Shown: positions 1 through 7,664 of the stretch, piece by piece
How the letters are laid out: every line of letters begins with the position of its first letter
How positions within the stretch are numbered: position 1 is the stretch's first letter
Source: CAZKNF01 sp964554105
GTDB taxonomy: Bacteria; Bacteroidota; Rhodothermia; Rhodothermales; VXPQ01
Length of the DNA stretch: 24,520 nucleotides
Assembly: GCA_964554105.1 (NCBI GenBank)
Contig: CAZKNF010000051.1
Location: forward strand, 1 to 24,520
Direction of reading: 5' to 3'
Position numbers and translations under genes: made by a program
The notes under the pieces: model-generated
Databases searched by the model: none
Seen by the model: the letters and a program-made list of their open reading frames with translations, nothing else
What the model was told of the DNA's origin: nothing

Positions 1-1
1 A

Positions 2-1318
2 GAACCCACGCTCGACGAGCAGCTTCCGAAGGAAGATCCTGAAGCGCAATTGTACTTGAGCCCGCGGATCGGCATCTCCTTCCCGATTACGGAGAACAGC
101 AAGCTGTATTTCAACTACGGCCACTTCCGTCAGATGCTCAGTCCGTTCGACATCTTCGGCGTACAGTCGACACCTGCGGGCGGCATCGACGTTATCGGCA
201 ATCCGGAGCACCCGATGCCGCAGACGGTGGCCTATGAGCTCGGATTCGACCAGAATCTGTTCGACCTCTTCCTGCTGCGCGTCTCAGGGTTCTATCGCGA
301 CATTCGCGACCAGGACCGGGGCGTAGTCTTCAATAGCCTCGGCAGCGTCGTCAATTACACGACACTCCGCCCGTGGAACTACGAGGACGTTCGCGGCGCG
401 GAATTCACGCTCTCGAAGAACCGGGGCAACTGGATTCGAGGCTTCGTCAACTATACGTATCAGCAGACGAAGGAAGGCAACTTCGGTTTTGCGAACTTCT
501 ACGAGAACTCCTTCGATCAGCAGACCTATCTGCGGACGTCGACGGACTACCGGCAATTCGCACCTGTCGCTGAGCCGTTCGCCCGGCTAAATCTGATGTT
601 CCTGACACCGGAGCAGTTCGGGCCGGACGTCGCGGGAATGCAGCCGCTGTCGGATTGGCGGGTGAGCTTCCTCGGCGAATGGCGTGCCGGCCAGAAGTTC
701 ACCTGGACGGGCGGCGACCAGAACTTCCCCGAGCTGCAGAACAACGTGCAGCGGCGGGACTTCTGGAACTTCGACCTTCGGTTCACTAAGCACTTGAATA
801 CGAATTTCGCGGATCTGCAGCTCTTCGTCGACGTCGACAATGTCTTCAACCGGAAGCACCTCTATAATGCAGCTGCGTTCGCAAGTGCCCAGCGGGACGA
901 GATACTGTATATGCGTTCCCTCCATATGCCCGACGATATCTTCGACACGCTCAATGATGTGAGGTGTTCGGACGAGGGCGTCGACATCGAGGACTGTTCC
1001 TTTTCGGAGAAAGAGGGGCTACCGTATACGTGGATACCTGGTGACGACCGGCCCGGCGTCTTCCGCGATGAGGATGTTGAATTCCAGCCCATCGAGGCTG
1101 TGGATGAACTGCCGAGCGACCCGAGCGACAGAGCATGGTACTGGGAGCGTCCCACCGACACCTACCAGCGGTGGAATGGAAGCGCCTGGGAGGAGGTCCC
1201 GAGCAGTGAAGTGGATGAGGCAATCGATGACAAGGCGTACATAGATATGCCGAACTACCGCTTCAACACGTTCCTGAATCCTCGCCGCTTCACCTTCGGC
1301 GCAAGGCTCACGTTCTGA
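2..1318 (+). CDS. TonB-dependent outer-membrane receptor, C-terminal part (5' end outside window)
   Basis: The reading frame is open from base 2, so the first 438 visible residues are the end of a larger gene; the TTG at 50 is not a credible start. The visible part is beta-barrel: it begins with a 'SPRIGISFPI' strand, continues with alternating amphipathic strands rich in Tyr, Phe, Arg and Asn, has a 'DVDNVFNRKHLYNAA' turn typical of late barrel strands, and ends in 'FTFGARLTF', with the terminal Phe expected for outer-membrane barrel insertion. Receptors of this family import substrates through the outer membrane using TonB energy. A long acidic loop before the last strand holds two Cys (RCSDEGVDIEDCS) and a Trp-rich segment (YWERPTDTYQRWNGSAW), and is probably surface exposed. 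The plug and any N-terminal regulatory domain lie outside the window. The next gene starts 117 bases downstream, beyond a strong hairpin. The substrate cannot be read from this fragment. Confidence 0.88.
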   Translation, partial: EPTLDEQLPKEDPEAQLYLSPRIGISFPITENSKLYFNYGHFRQMLSPFDIFGVQSTPAGGIDVIGNPEHPMPQTVAYELGFDQNLFDLFLLRVSGFYRDIRDQDRGVVFNSLGSVVNYTTLRPWNYEDVRGAEFTLSKNRGNWIRGFVNYTYQQTKEGNFGFANFYENSFDQQTYLRTSTDYRQFAPVAEPFARLNLMFLTPEQFGPDVAGMQPLSDWRVSFLGEWRAGQKFTWTGGDQNFPELQNNVQRRDFWNFDLRFTKHLNTNFADLQLFVDVDNVFNRKHLYNAAAFASAQRDEILYMRSLHMPDDIFDTLNDVRCSDEGVDIEDCSFSEKEGLPYTWIPGDDRPGVFRDEDVEFQPIEAVDELPSDPSDRAWYWERPTDTYQRWNGSAWEEVPSSEVDEAIDDKAYIDMPNYRFNTFLNPRRFTFGARLTF

Positions 1319-1329
1319 GTTTAAGCCCC

Positions 1330-1365
1330 ACGTGGCGCGGGAGCACGCTCGTTCCCGCGCCGCGT
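1330..1365 (+). terminator. Stable GC-rich hairpin after the TonB receptor gene
   Basis: A 13-bp stem (1330-1342 pairing with 1353-1365, one G-T wobble) with a 10-base loop begins 12 bases after the receptor stop codon; its core is GGCGCGGGA / TCCCGCGCC. No T tract follows directly, although TTTTTT occurs about 40 bases later. It could be a partial terminator or an mRNA-stabilising structure that separates receptor expression from the next gene. Confidence 0.5.
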
Positions 1366-1435
1366 CAGGGACTCCGGCCGCCGCCGAAGTTCCGTCCCTA
1401 CCTGATTTTTTAGGCAACTTATAAAGGCAAGCGTA

Positions 1436-3760
1436 ATGAAACTGACCGTTACAATCGTGGCAACCGCTGTTGCTTTGAGTGCGCTGATGCTGCTGAGTGC
1501 GGACGAGGCGCAGGCGCAATTCAGAGGCTTCTGGCTCGACATCGGGGACTACCACAACGTCTACTCGGAGGGAGGCGCCCGTCAGGAAGAAGCACCCGGT
1601 ATTCCTCCGGGAATGAACTACCCGGCCTATCTCCAGGGCTCCTCGCACGGTTGGGCACGAGGATTTTGGATCGGGACGCAGAACTGGACTGACGAGAACG
1701 GTCAGAACTACCCGTATTACGTCGCGCGGATTGGTCCGCGTGAACCGGGCGTCGAGTTTACCAGCGCCGTCGATGCGCGCATCATTTCGCGCTACGAAGA
1801 CACCGAGGTGTTTGTCGATGGCGCCCTCGGCTTCGATAAGCTGGCCATCGTGGATGAAGTTGATCCGTCGATACCGGCGGATCGCATGCTGATCAACCAG
1901 TTTAACCTGGATGTCGGCGTTACCACGACGAGGCGCGTATACGCCTACGTCAATCAGTTCCACGACAATTACCATCTTATTGATTACGAATACTGCAACA
2001 CGGGCAACATCGATGAGGATGATAACATCGAGCTCGAGGGTCAGACACTGACCGACACCTACATCTTCCACTTGCATCGATGGAGAAGCGCCGAGCAGGC
2101 TGCGTGGGAAGGCAGCGCGGGACAGGCCTGGGGAAGATTCAATATGATCGACGTCGTGGGTGATGGTCACATGGAGTACCCGGTTGACTTCACAGCATTC
2201 TATGTCTGGCACGGGTACGACCCGACGGTCACGGAGTACAACAGCCTGGGCAGTCCGCTCTGGCGCGACGGCGGCCAGTCCTGGGGAGTAGCGGATGGTG
2301 ACTCCGTAGGCAGGCTTTCAGGTGCGAATTTTGTCGGCCGAGCCCAGCTGCACATCGACCAATCCCCGACTGATGAGACGTATGTCAAGTGCACGCCCGA
2401 AACGTTCGAGGAGTGCCAGCCAGCGTCGATTGCATGGCTTGACCAGGATCATCCGCTCGCCGGCGTCAATGAGAGCCACGAAAGATATTACGAAGAAGCC
2501 ATCCTCGGGCTGACACATTCATCGCCGTCGCGCAACTTCCCGCACTACGCGGACGAGGTCGAGCCTTCCGGCGAGTTCTGGAATCCGACCCGAGACGCAA
2601 GTGCCGGGTACGGCGCCGCCGCACAGGGTGGGTATGCACCGACCGAAGCCCTCGGTCCGTACGATCTTGAGTTTGGTGACTGCATCGGCCACACCGTTGT
2701 CGAGGGGGTCGATGGTCTTAGCTACGACGCTGGACTCCAGATCGGACGAGTGTACAAACGCTCCGGTGGCGACGACGACCAGCTTATTGAATACGATGCT
2801 GACGGAGACGGTACGATCGAAGAGAAGCCCTTCAACTTCGAGACAGTCGGCTTGCCGCTTTACCAGGGTGAAGGATGCACGAACTGTCCTGAAATGGGAA
2901 GCGAGGCACTCACGAAGAACCAGTGGTTCATGACGGCCAGAGACTCACTTTTTAAGACGTTCTTCCGGGCACGTGACGTGTACGAGGCCAGTAATGACTT
3001 TACGGAGTATCCGATTCCGGAGGCGCCGTATGCCCCGGTTGAGGTCCAGGTTGTTGGACTTCCTGATGTCATCGACATTTCGTGGACGCCGAATCCGGAC
3101 GGAGGGCCGCCGATCGATCACTGGGAAATCTACCGGACGTCCCGCTTCACGCACAACTTGCTCGATCCCGACGGAGACGGTAATTTCGACGTGTCGACAC
3201 GAACCGGCGGAGAGCAGCTGGAGCACGGCTATGAGCTGATCGCGGACGACATACCGTTCAGCGAAACCAGCTTTGAAGATCGCACCGCCGGTAGAGGCAG
3301 TGATTACTTCTACTATATCGTGGGAGTTGGAGAGCCTCAGAATGCCGATCCTTATGGGATAAACGGAACGCCGGGCGGAGTTCCACTTATGAGCAGCCGG
3401 TATCTCACGCAGACGTATCTGCCCGCGACGCTCAAACGCCCGCCGTACGGTACGTCCGGCACGGTCAGTGACGCTCGCATCGTCCCGAACCCGGTCAACC
3501 TTGGATCGGATTCCAACGTGCGTTTCTCGCAAGAAGACCGCGTAGCCTTCTTTAACATCCCGCCGCAGGCCACGATCAAGATCTTCACCGAGGTCGGTGA
3601 GCTGGTCGAGACGATTGAGCACACCGACGGCAGCGGTGATGAAATCTGGAATCTGACGACCTCGTCACGCCAGTTGCTCGTCAGCGGTATTTATATCGCC
3701 GTGATCGAAGACCTTGAAAACGGCGATCAGTCCATCCTGAAGTTCACGGTCATCCGTTGA
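1436..3760 (+). CDS. Exported protein with fibronectin III domain and T9SS-like C-terminal sorting domain
   Basis: The 774-residue product starts with a Sec signal peptide (MKLTVTIVATAVALSALMLL, cleavage near AQA|Q at about 28). The central ~500 residues are Trp- and Tyr-rich and I do not recognise them. A calcium-loop-like DADGDGTIEE lies near residue 455. Residues ~528-635 form a fibronectin type III domain (PVEVQVV...DISWTPNPDGG...HWEIYRTS), with a second DPDGDGNFD loop inserted in it. Residues ~676-774 resemble a type A T9SS sorting domain: VPNPVNLG, then IKIFTEVGELV, WNLTTSSRQLLVSGIYI and a basic VIR end. Such domains are recognised in the periplasm, moved through the outer membrane and anchored or released by the T9SS. 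The next gene encodes a PorV/PorQ relative, which fits T9SS cargo. The start is supported by AAAGGCAAGCG just before the ATG. A surface enzyme or binding protein is possible; no catalytic motif is visible. Confidence 0.82.
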   Translation: MKLTVTIVATAVALSALMLLSADEAQAQFRGFWLDIGDYHNVYSEGGARQEEAPGIPPGMNYPAYLQGSSHGWARGFWIGTQNWTDENGQNYPYYVARIGPREPGVEFTSAVDARIISRYEDTEVFVDGALGFDKLAIVDEVDPSIPADRMLINQFNLDVGVTTTRRVYAYVNQFHDNYHLIDYEYCNTGNIDEDDNIELEGQTLTDTYIFHLHRWRSAEQAAWEGSAGQAWGRFNMIDVVGDGHMEYPVDFTAFYVWHGYDPTVTEYNSLGSPLWRDGGQSWGVADGDSVGRLSGANFVGRAQLHIDQSPTDETYVKCTPETFEECQPASIAWLDQDHPLAGVNESHERYYEEAILGLTHSSPSRNFPHYADEVEPSGEFWNPTRDASAGYGAAAQGGYAPTEALGPYDLEFGDCIGHTVVEGVDGLSYDAGLQIGRVYKRSGGDDDQLIEYDADGDGTIEEKPFNFETVGLPLYQGEGCTNCPEMGSEALTKNQWFMTARDSLFKTFFRARDVYEASNDFTEYPIPEAPYAPVEVQVVGLPDVIDISWTPNPDGGPPIDHWEIYRTSRFTHNLLDPDGDGNFDVSTRTGGEQLEHGYELIADDIPFSETSFEDRTAGRGSDYFYYIVGVGEPQNADPYGINGTPGGVPLMSSRYLTQTYLPATLKRPPYGTSGTVSDARIVPNPVNLGSDSNVRFSQEDRVAFFNIPPQATIKIFTEVGELVETIEHTDGSGDEIWNLTTSSRQLLVSGIYIAVIEDLENGDQSILKFTVIR

Positions 3761-3766
3761 TTAGAA

Positions 3767-3803
3767 TCGGCCTCCGCTGCCGACGAAGCGCAGCGGAGGC
3801 CGA
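3767..3803 (+). terminator. Rho-independent terminator after the T9SS-cargo gene
   Basis: A perfect 14-bp stem (3767-3780 with 3790-3803; TCGGCCTCCGCTGC on the left arm) with a 9-base loop starts 6 bases after the stop codon. A short T-rich run (TTTCATTA) follows. The stem strength and position right after the gene make a terminator the best reading, though the T tract is weak. Confidence 0.72.
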
Positions 3804-3864
3804 GATTTCATTACAGCAGGCAGCTAAGCAGGATGATCATCAGGAACGTCAGCAACACGAGAAG

Positions 3865-3874
3865 GGCAAGCGGT
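3865..3874 (+). promoter_or_regulatory. Ribosome-binding context that decides the PorV-like start
   Basis: AAGGGCAAGCGGT precedes the ATG at 3875. Its GGCAAGCG core is identical to 1426-1433, and in both places it ends exactly two bases before the ATG. The next in-frame ATG (3905) has no purine-rich sequence before it (CCCCTTACGGCATT). This makes 3875 the preferred start over 3833 or 3905. Confidence 0.5.
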
Positions 3875-4987
3875 ATGGATCATCACAAAACCCCTTACGG
3901 CATTATGAAACGTTGTTTCTATTCTTACTCAGTGGCTATCGCGGTCACCCTCCTGTTCACCACAGCGGCTATAGCTCAGGAGGTCGTGGGCCCGGACACC
4001 GAGGTCGAAACCGAGAAGCGTGGGCAGACGGGCATGAAGTTTTTGACCATGTCCGTGGATGCGCGTGCGACGGCGATCGGCGGAGCGGTGACGGCGGAAC
4101 GAGAAGGATCTTCCACATCACTTTTTTATAATCCTGCGAGCATGGCGGGAATGCCTGGATCCTTCAGCGCCAGCTTCGGCGACCTTCAATTCATCACCGA
4201 CATTCACTATCTCAGCGCCAGCGCCGCATATCGGCCCCCAGGCGGTAACTTCGGCGTATTTGGGGTTTCCGTTGCGAGTGTCGATTACGGCGAGTTTATC
4301 GGCACCATCCGTGCAAATAACGAGGTAGGGTTTGTTGAAACCGGTGCGTACAGCCCCACGGCGCTCTCAGTGGGTGTCGGGTATGCCCGATCGTTTACGG
4401 ACCGTTTTGCGGCCGGCGCGCAGTTTAAATACGCGTACCAGAACATCGGCGACGACTTTGTCACGGAGCAAGACTTTGGCGAGCAGACCGGCGGGTCGTT
4501 TAATCCAGGTGCTGTCGAGGCTACTGACAGCTATTCCAAGGGAACGATCGCCGTCGATTTTGGGGTCGTCTATCACACGGGATTCCGCAGCCTTCTCATC
4601 GCGATGAGCGCTCGTAATTTCGCAGGTGAACAGATCTACGAGCGTGAGCGCTTCGAATTGCCGCTGACGTTTCAGCTAGGCGCTTCGATGAACCTCCTGG
4701 ATCTGACGGCGATGAATCCGGATATGCACTCCCTGACCCTCCACGTGGATGCGCAGCGGCCTCGCGACTTCGAGGAGCACGTGAAGTTCGGCGTAGAATA
4801 CACGTTTATGAATATCGTGTCGCTCCGAGGAGGCTTCGAGCAGACGGTCAGCGAAGAAGAGGGCGTGAGCCTTGGCGCCGGCCTGCATCACGAGTTCTCC
4901 GGCTTCCGTGTCGGCGCGGATTACGCCTACACCGATTGGGGACTGTTCGGCGACGTCCAGCGCATCGGCATCAACGTCGGATTCTAA
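3875..4987 (+). CDS. PorV/PorQ-family outer-membrane barrel protein
   Basis: The product is 370 residues from the chosen start. It has a signal peptide ending AAIAQE (cleavage near residue 35), then the family hallmark at about residues 53-90: MKFLTMSVDARATAIGGA followed by SLFYNPASMAGM. The rest is antiparallel beta-barrel, closing with DVQRIGINVGF. PorV-type proteins of the T9SS are outer-membrane barrels that carry cargo with C-terminal sorting domains to the attachment complex; PorQ and other paralogues have less certain roles. Lying directly after a gene with such a domain suggests a dedicated partner or shuttle, which is inference. ATG at 3875 is preferred because of the shared initiation motif; 3905 would give a shorter, also plausible signal peptide. 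A hairpin terminator precedes the gene and another follows it. It may be any member of the PorV/PorQ/UPF0164 group rather than PorV itself. Confidence 0.82.
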   Translation: MDHHKTPYGIMKRCFYSYSVAIAVTLLFTTAAIAQEVVGPDTEVETEKRGQTGMKFLTMSVDARATAIGGAVTAEREGSSTSLFYNPASMAGMPGSFSASFGDLQFITDIHYLSASAAYRPPGGNFGVFGVSVASVDYGEFIGTIRANNEVGFVETGAYSPTALSVGVGYARSFTDRFAAGAQFKYAYQNIGDDFVTEQDFGEQTGGSFNPGAVEATDSYSKGTIAVDFGVVYHTGFRSLLIAMSARNFAGEQIYERERFELPLTFQLGASMNLLDLTAMNPDMHSLTLHVDAQRPRDFEEHVKFGVEYTFMNIVSLRGGFEQTVSEEEGVSLGAGLHHEFSGFRVGADYAYTDWGLFGDVQRIGINVGF

Positions 4988-5012
4988 GGACCTCATCAAG
5001 GTTGTGATCGTA

Positions 5013-5062
5013 AGGGGGCAGGCGGTGAACATCGATTCACCACCTGTCCCTTTCTCTTTTTA
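5013..5062 (+). terminator. Rho-independent terminator after the PorV-like gene
   Basis: The arms 5013-5029 and 5036-5052 pair (one C-A mismatch and two G-T wobbles) around a 6-base loop, with GGTGAA / TTCACC at the tip. The downstream arm runs into a T-rich tract, TTTCTCTTTTTAT. This is the clearest intrinsic terminator in the window and separates the receptor/T9SS block from the next gene. Confidence 0.82.
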
Positions 5063-5083
5063 TAGTCCTCATCTCACGCTATC

Positions 5084-7579
5084 ATGGCCATCTCCACACG
5101 GGCTGCCACGCTCGCTATTGTGTGGTTTGCCCTCCTTACACAGCTCCACTGTACTTCCGGCGCGAACGACGCGCCGCCGTCTGCCGCAAACGAAACCGCA
5201 CCCGTTCTCGGATCCGTATCGGACTTCACCCTCACGTCCGAGCAGGGGACTTCGTTCGGCTCGGACGAACTGCGCGGCAAAGTCTGGATCGCCACCGCAA
5301 TCGCGACGGGAAGTGCCGCGGCACAGCAGGTGACCGTGATGTCTACCCTGGAGCGCGAGCTTGGTGAATATGACGTATGGAACGGGATGCGGGTCGTCAC
5401 GCTTTCGGCCGATCCCGCGTACGATACGCCGGACGTGCTGAAGGGCTTCGCTGGACGCGTCGGCACCGACACGACGCACTGGAAATACTTGACTGGGCCC
5501 CGCGCCGACCTCGTCGACGTGATCGAGGACCTTCAGCTGCCGGTCCGCGACGGCGCAGAGTCCGGTGAGGGCATCATCACGACGGGCAGCCGTTTCGTGC
5601 TCGTCGATCGCGAGCACAATGTGCGCGGCGTATACAACGTTTCGAATGTCGAACAACTGACCGCAATCGTAGACGATCTGCGGTTCATTCTTCCCGAGGC
5701 ACCGCATCTCGACGATGGCAGCGGACGTGCGCACCTGGTCGTGCCGCCGGATAATGTCGAGTTGCCCTGGATGGAGGAACGTCGTGATGAGCAGATCGAT
5801 CAGGTGGAAAACGCCGACGTGTATGCTGATTTCCGCTTCACGGACCGCCTGTCCGACAGCGGCATCACGTTTCGAAATAAGGTCGTCGACAACGCGGGCA
5901 AGGACTGGATCCCCAACCACTACGACCACGGAAATGGTGTCGCTGTGGCCGACGTGGACGGCGACGGCATGCTCGATCTGTACCTCACCAGCCAGGTGGG
6001 TGGAAACGAGCTCTGGCGCAACTCGGGGAATGGCCGCTTTGAGAACATCACTGAGTTGGCCGGCGTGGCCCTCGACGATCGCGTGAATGTCGCGGCCTCT
6101 TTCGCGGACATCGACAACGACGGCGATCCGGATCTGTACGTCACGAGCGTCCGGGGTGGAAATACGCTGTTCGAGAACGACGGCACCGGCGTATTCACGG
6201 ACGTGACCGACCGAGCCGGCGTCGGGTACAGCGGGCATTCGTCGGGTGCGGTCTTCTTCGACTACAACCGGGACGGTCGTCTCGATCTTTTTGTGGTGAA
6301 CGTCGGTGAATATACGGGCGACAACGTGCGGTCGGTGGCGAACGGCACCTCGCCGGAGCAGTCCGATGAGCAGTTTACGTTCTACGAAGGCTATGAGGAC
6401 GCTTTCAACTCCCACCTGATGCCGGACCGAAGTGAATCCAGCATCCTCTATGAAAATCTAGGAGACGGACGATATTCAGATGTGACGGGCGCGACGGGGC
6501 TTTCCAAGGCAATATGGTCCGGCGATGCGACGCCGATCGACCTGAACGGCGACGACTGGCTCGATCTGTACGTTCTCAACATGCAGGGAAATGACGCCTA
6601 CTACGAAAACGTCGGCGGCGAGCATTTTGTCGAGAAAACTGCCGAGTTTTTCCCCGAGACGCCGTGGGGCGCCATGAGCGCGAAGGTGTTCGATTACGAC
6701 AACGACGGAGATTTCGACATGTATCTGACCGACATGCACTCGGATATGAGCGAGCTCGTCGGACCCGAACATGAGAAGCACAAGGCGGACATGCAGTGGC
6801 CGGAGGACGTCCTTGCGACCGGTGGGTCGAGTATCTTCGGTAATGCCTTCTTTGAACGCGACGAATCCGGTTTCCGCGAAGTGTCCGACGAGATCGGCGC
6901 CGAGAACTACTGGCCATGGGGGCTGAGCGTCGGGGATTTAAATGCCGACGGGTTCGCGGACGTATTCGTCGCCTCGAGCATGAATTATCCGTTCCGGTAC
7001 GGCGTCAATTCCGTTCTTCTGAATGACGGTGGCCGCGGTTTTTTGGATAGCGAGTTCGCCCTCGGCGTGGAGCCTCGCCGCGACGGCCGCGTCGTGACCC
7101 CCTGGTACGAGCTGTCGTGCGACGACGTCGATGCTGATCACGAATACTGCGAAGGTCGAGCCGGCGACGTGCTCGTCTGGGGAGCGCTCGGCTCGAGGAG
7201 TTCGGCCATCATAGACATCGACGGCGACGGGGACCTCGACATCGTGACGAACGACTTCAATTCGGAGCCGATGGTGCTCGTCAGCGACCTTTCAGAACGC
7301 CGGCAGGATCTGACGTTTCTCAAAGTCGATCTCGTCGGAACCACGTCGAACCGCGACGGGCTTGGATCGACCGTAACGGTTCGCGCCGGCGGCCGTGAGT
7401 ATGTGCAGGTCCACGACGGCGTGACGGGATATCTCTCGCACGGCGTCCATCCCCTCTACTTCGGCCTCGACGGCGCGGAGCAGATCGATCAGGTCGAAGT
7501 GCGCTGGCCCACCGGCGACTCACAGATGATTGCGGGTCCGATCACCTCTAACCAGGCGTTGACCGTGACGGAGGAATAA
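5084..7579 (+). CDS. Fusion of a SCO1-like domain lacking copper ligands with FG-GAP repeats and a UnbV domain
   Basis: The 831-residue product has an N-terminal hydrophobic export signal with a Cys at 23, but the preceding QLH is a poor lipobox. Residues ~40-205 resemble the SCO1/SenC thioredoxin fold: SDFTLTSEQGTSFGSDELRGKVWIA, then VVTLSADPAYDTPDVLK, WKYLTG and SRFVLVDREHNVRG. The copper motif CxxxC is gone (Ser77 and Gln81 stand there), and the conserved His before the FVLVD strand is Thr/Gly, so copper delivery to cytochrome oxidase is unlikely. From ~280 come FG-GAP/VCBS propeller blades with calcium loops such as DVDGDGMLD, DIDNDGDPD, DYNRDGRLD and DIDGDGDLD. An ASPIC/UnbV domain closes the protein (~743-831, TSNRDGLGSTVTVRAGG...FGLDGAE...VEVRWPTG). 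It lies alone between a terminator and a convergent gene. The propeller part is confident; the SCO-like part is my reading of sequence motifs. Confidence 0.85.
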   Translation: MAISTRAATLAIVWFALLTQLHCTSGANDAPPSAANETAPVLGSVSDFTLTSEQGTSFGSDELRGKVWIATAIATGSAAAQQVTVMSTLERELGEYDVWNGMRVVTLSADPAYDTPDVLKGFAGRVGTDTTHWKYLTGPRADLVDVIEDLQLPVRDGAESGEGIITTGSRFVLVDREHNVRGVYNVSNVEQLTAIVDDLRFILPEAPHLDDGSGRAHLVVPPDNVELPWMEERRDEQIDQVENADVYADFRFTDRLSDSGITFRNKVVDNAGKDWIPNHYDHGNGVAVADVDGDGMLDLYLTSQVGGNELWRNSGNGRFENITELAGVALDDRVNVAASFADIDNDGDPDLYVTSVRGGNTLFENDGTGVFTDVTDRAGVGYSGHSSGAVFFDYNRDGRLDLFVVNVGEYTGDNVRSVANGTSPEQSDEQFTFYEGYEDAFNSHLMPDRSESSILYENLGDGRYSDVTGATGLSKAIWSGDATPIDLNGDDWLDLYVLNMQGNDAYYENVGGEHFVEKTAEFFPETPWGAMSAKVFDYDNDGDFDMYLTDMHSDMSELVGPEHEKHKADMQWPEDVLATGGSSIFGNAFFERDESGFREVSDEIGAENYWPWGLSVGDLNADGFADVFVASSMNYPFRYGVNSVLLNDGGRGFLDSEFALGVEPRRDGRVVTPWYELSCDDVDADHEYCEGRAGDVLVWGALGSRSSAIIDIDGDGDLDIVTNDFNSEPMVLVSDLSERRQDLTFLKVDLVGTTSNRDGLGSTVTVRAGGREYVQVHDGVTGYLSHGVHPLYFGLDGAEQIDQVEVRWPTGDSQMIAGPITSNQALTVTEE

Positions 7580-7591
7580 GAGTCCTGGCGC

Positions 7592-7657
7592 GCGTTTACC
7601 GCGTCTGGAGGTTTCAGGGGCCGACTGCGTACGGAGCTATCAGGCGTCTACCGCGTC
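7592..7657. repeat. Short direct repeat between convergent genes
   Basis: GCGTTTACCGCGTC (7592-7605) and GCGTCTACCGCGTC (7644-7657) match at 13 of 14 bases, 52 bases apart, in the 85-base space between the two convergent propeller genes. A small CAGTG-GAT-CACTG hairpin overlaps the - strand stop codon. No strong terminator with a T tract is seen for either gene. Confidence 0.3.
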
Positions 7658-7664
7658 CAGTGGA

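Noticed and set aside
1019..2212. 397-residue open frame on the - strand
   Set aside because: It runs antisense across the end of the receptor gene and into the T9SS-cargo gene, spans their intergenic hairpin, and has no recognisable domain or signal.
3757..4131. 124-residue open frame covering the terminator and the PorV-like start
   Set aside because: It includes the terminator stem, has no domain, and overlaps a well supported gene in another frame.
5069..6415. 448-residue open frame on the - strand
   Set aside because: It is antisense to the SCO-like fusion. Its Val/Ala/Asp-rich sequence is the mirror of DGDGD-coding DNA, which lacks stops on the opposite strand.
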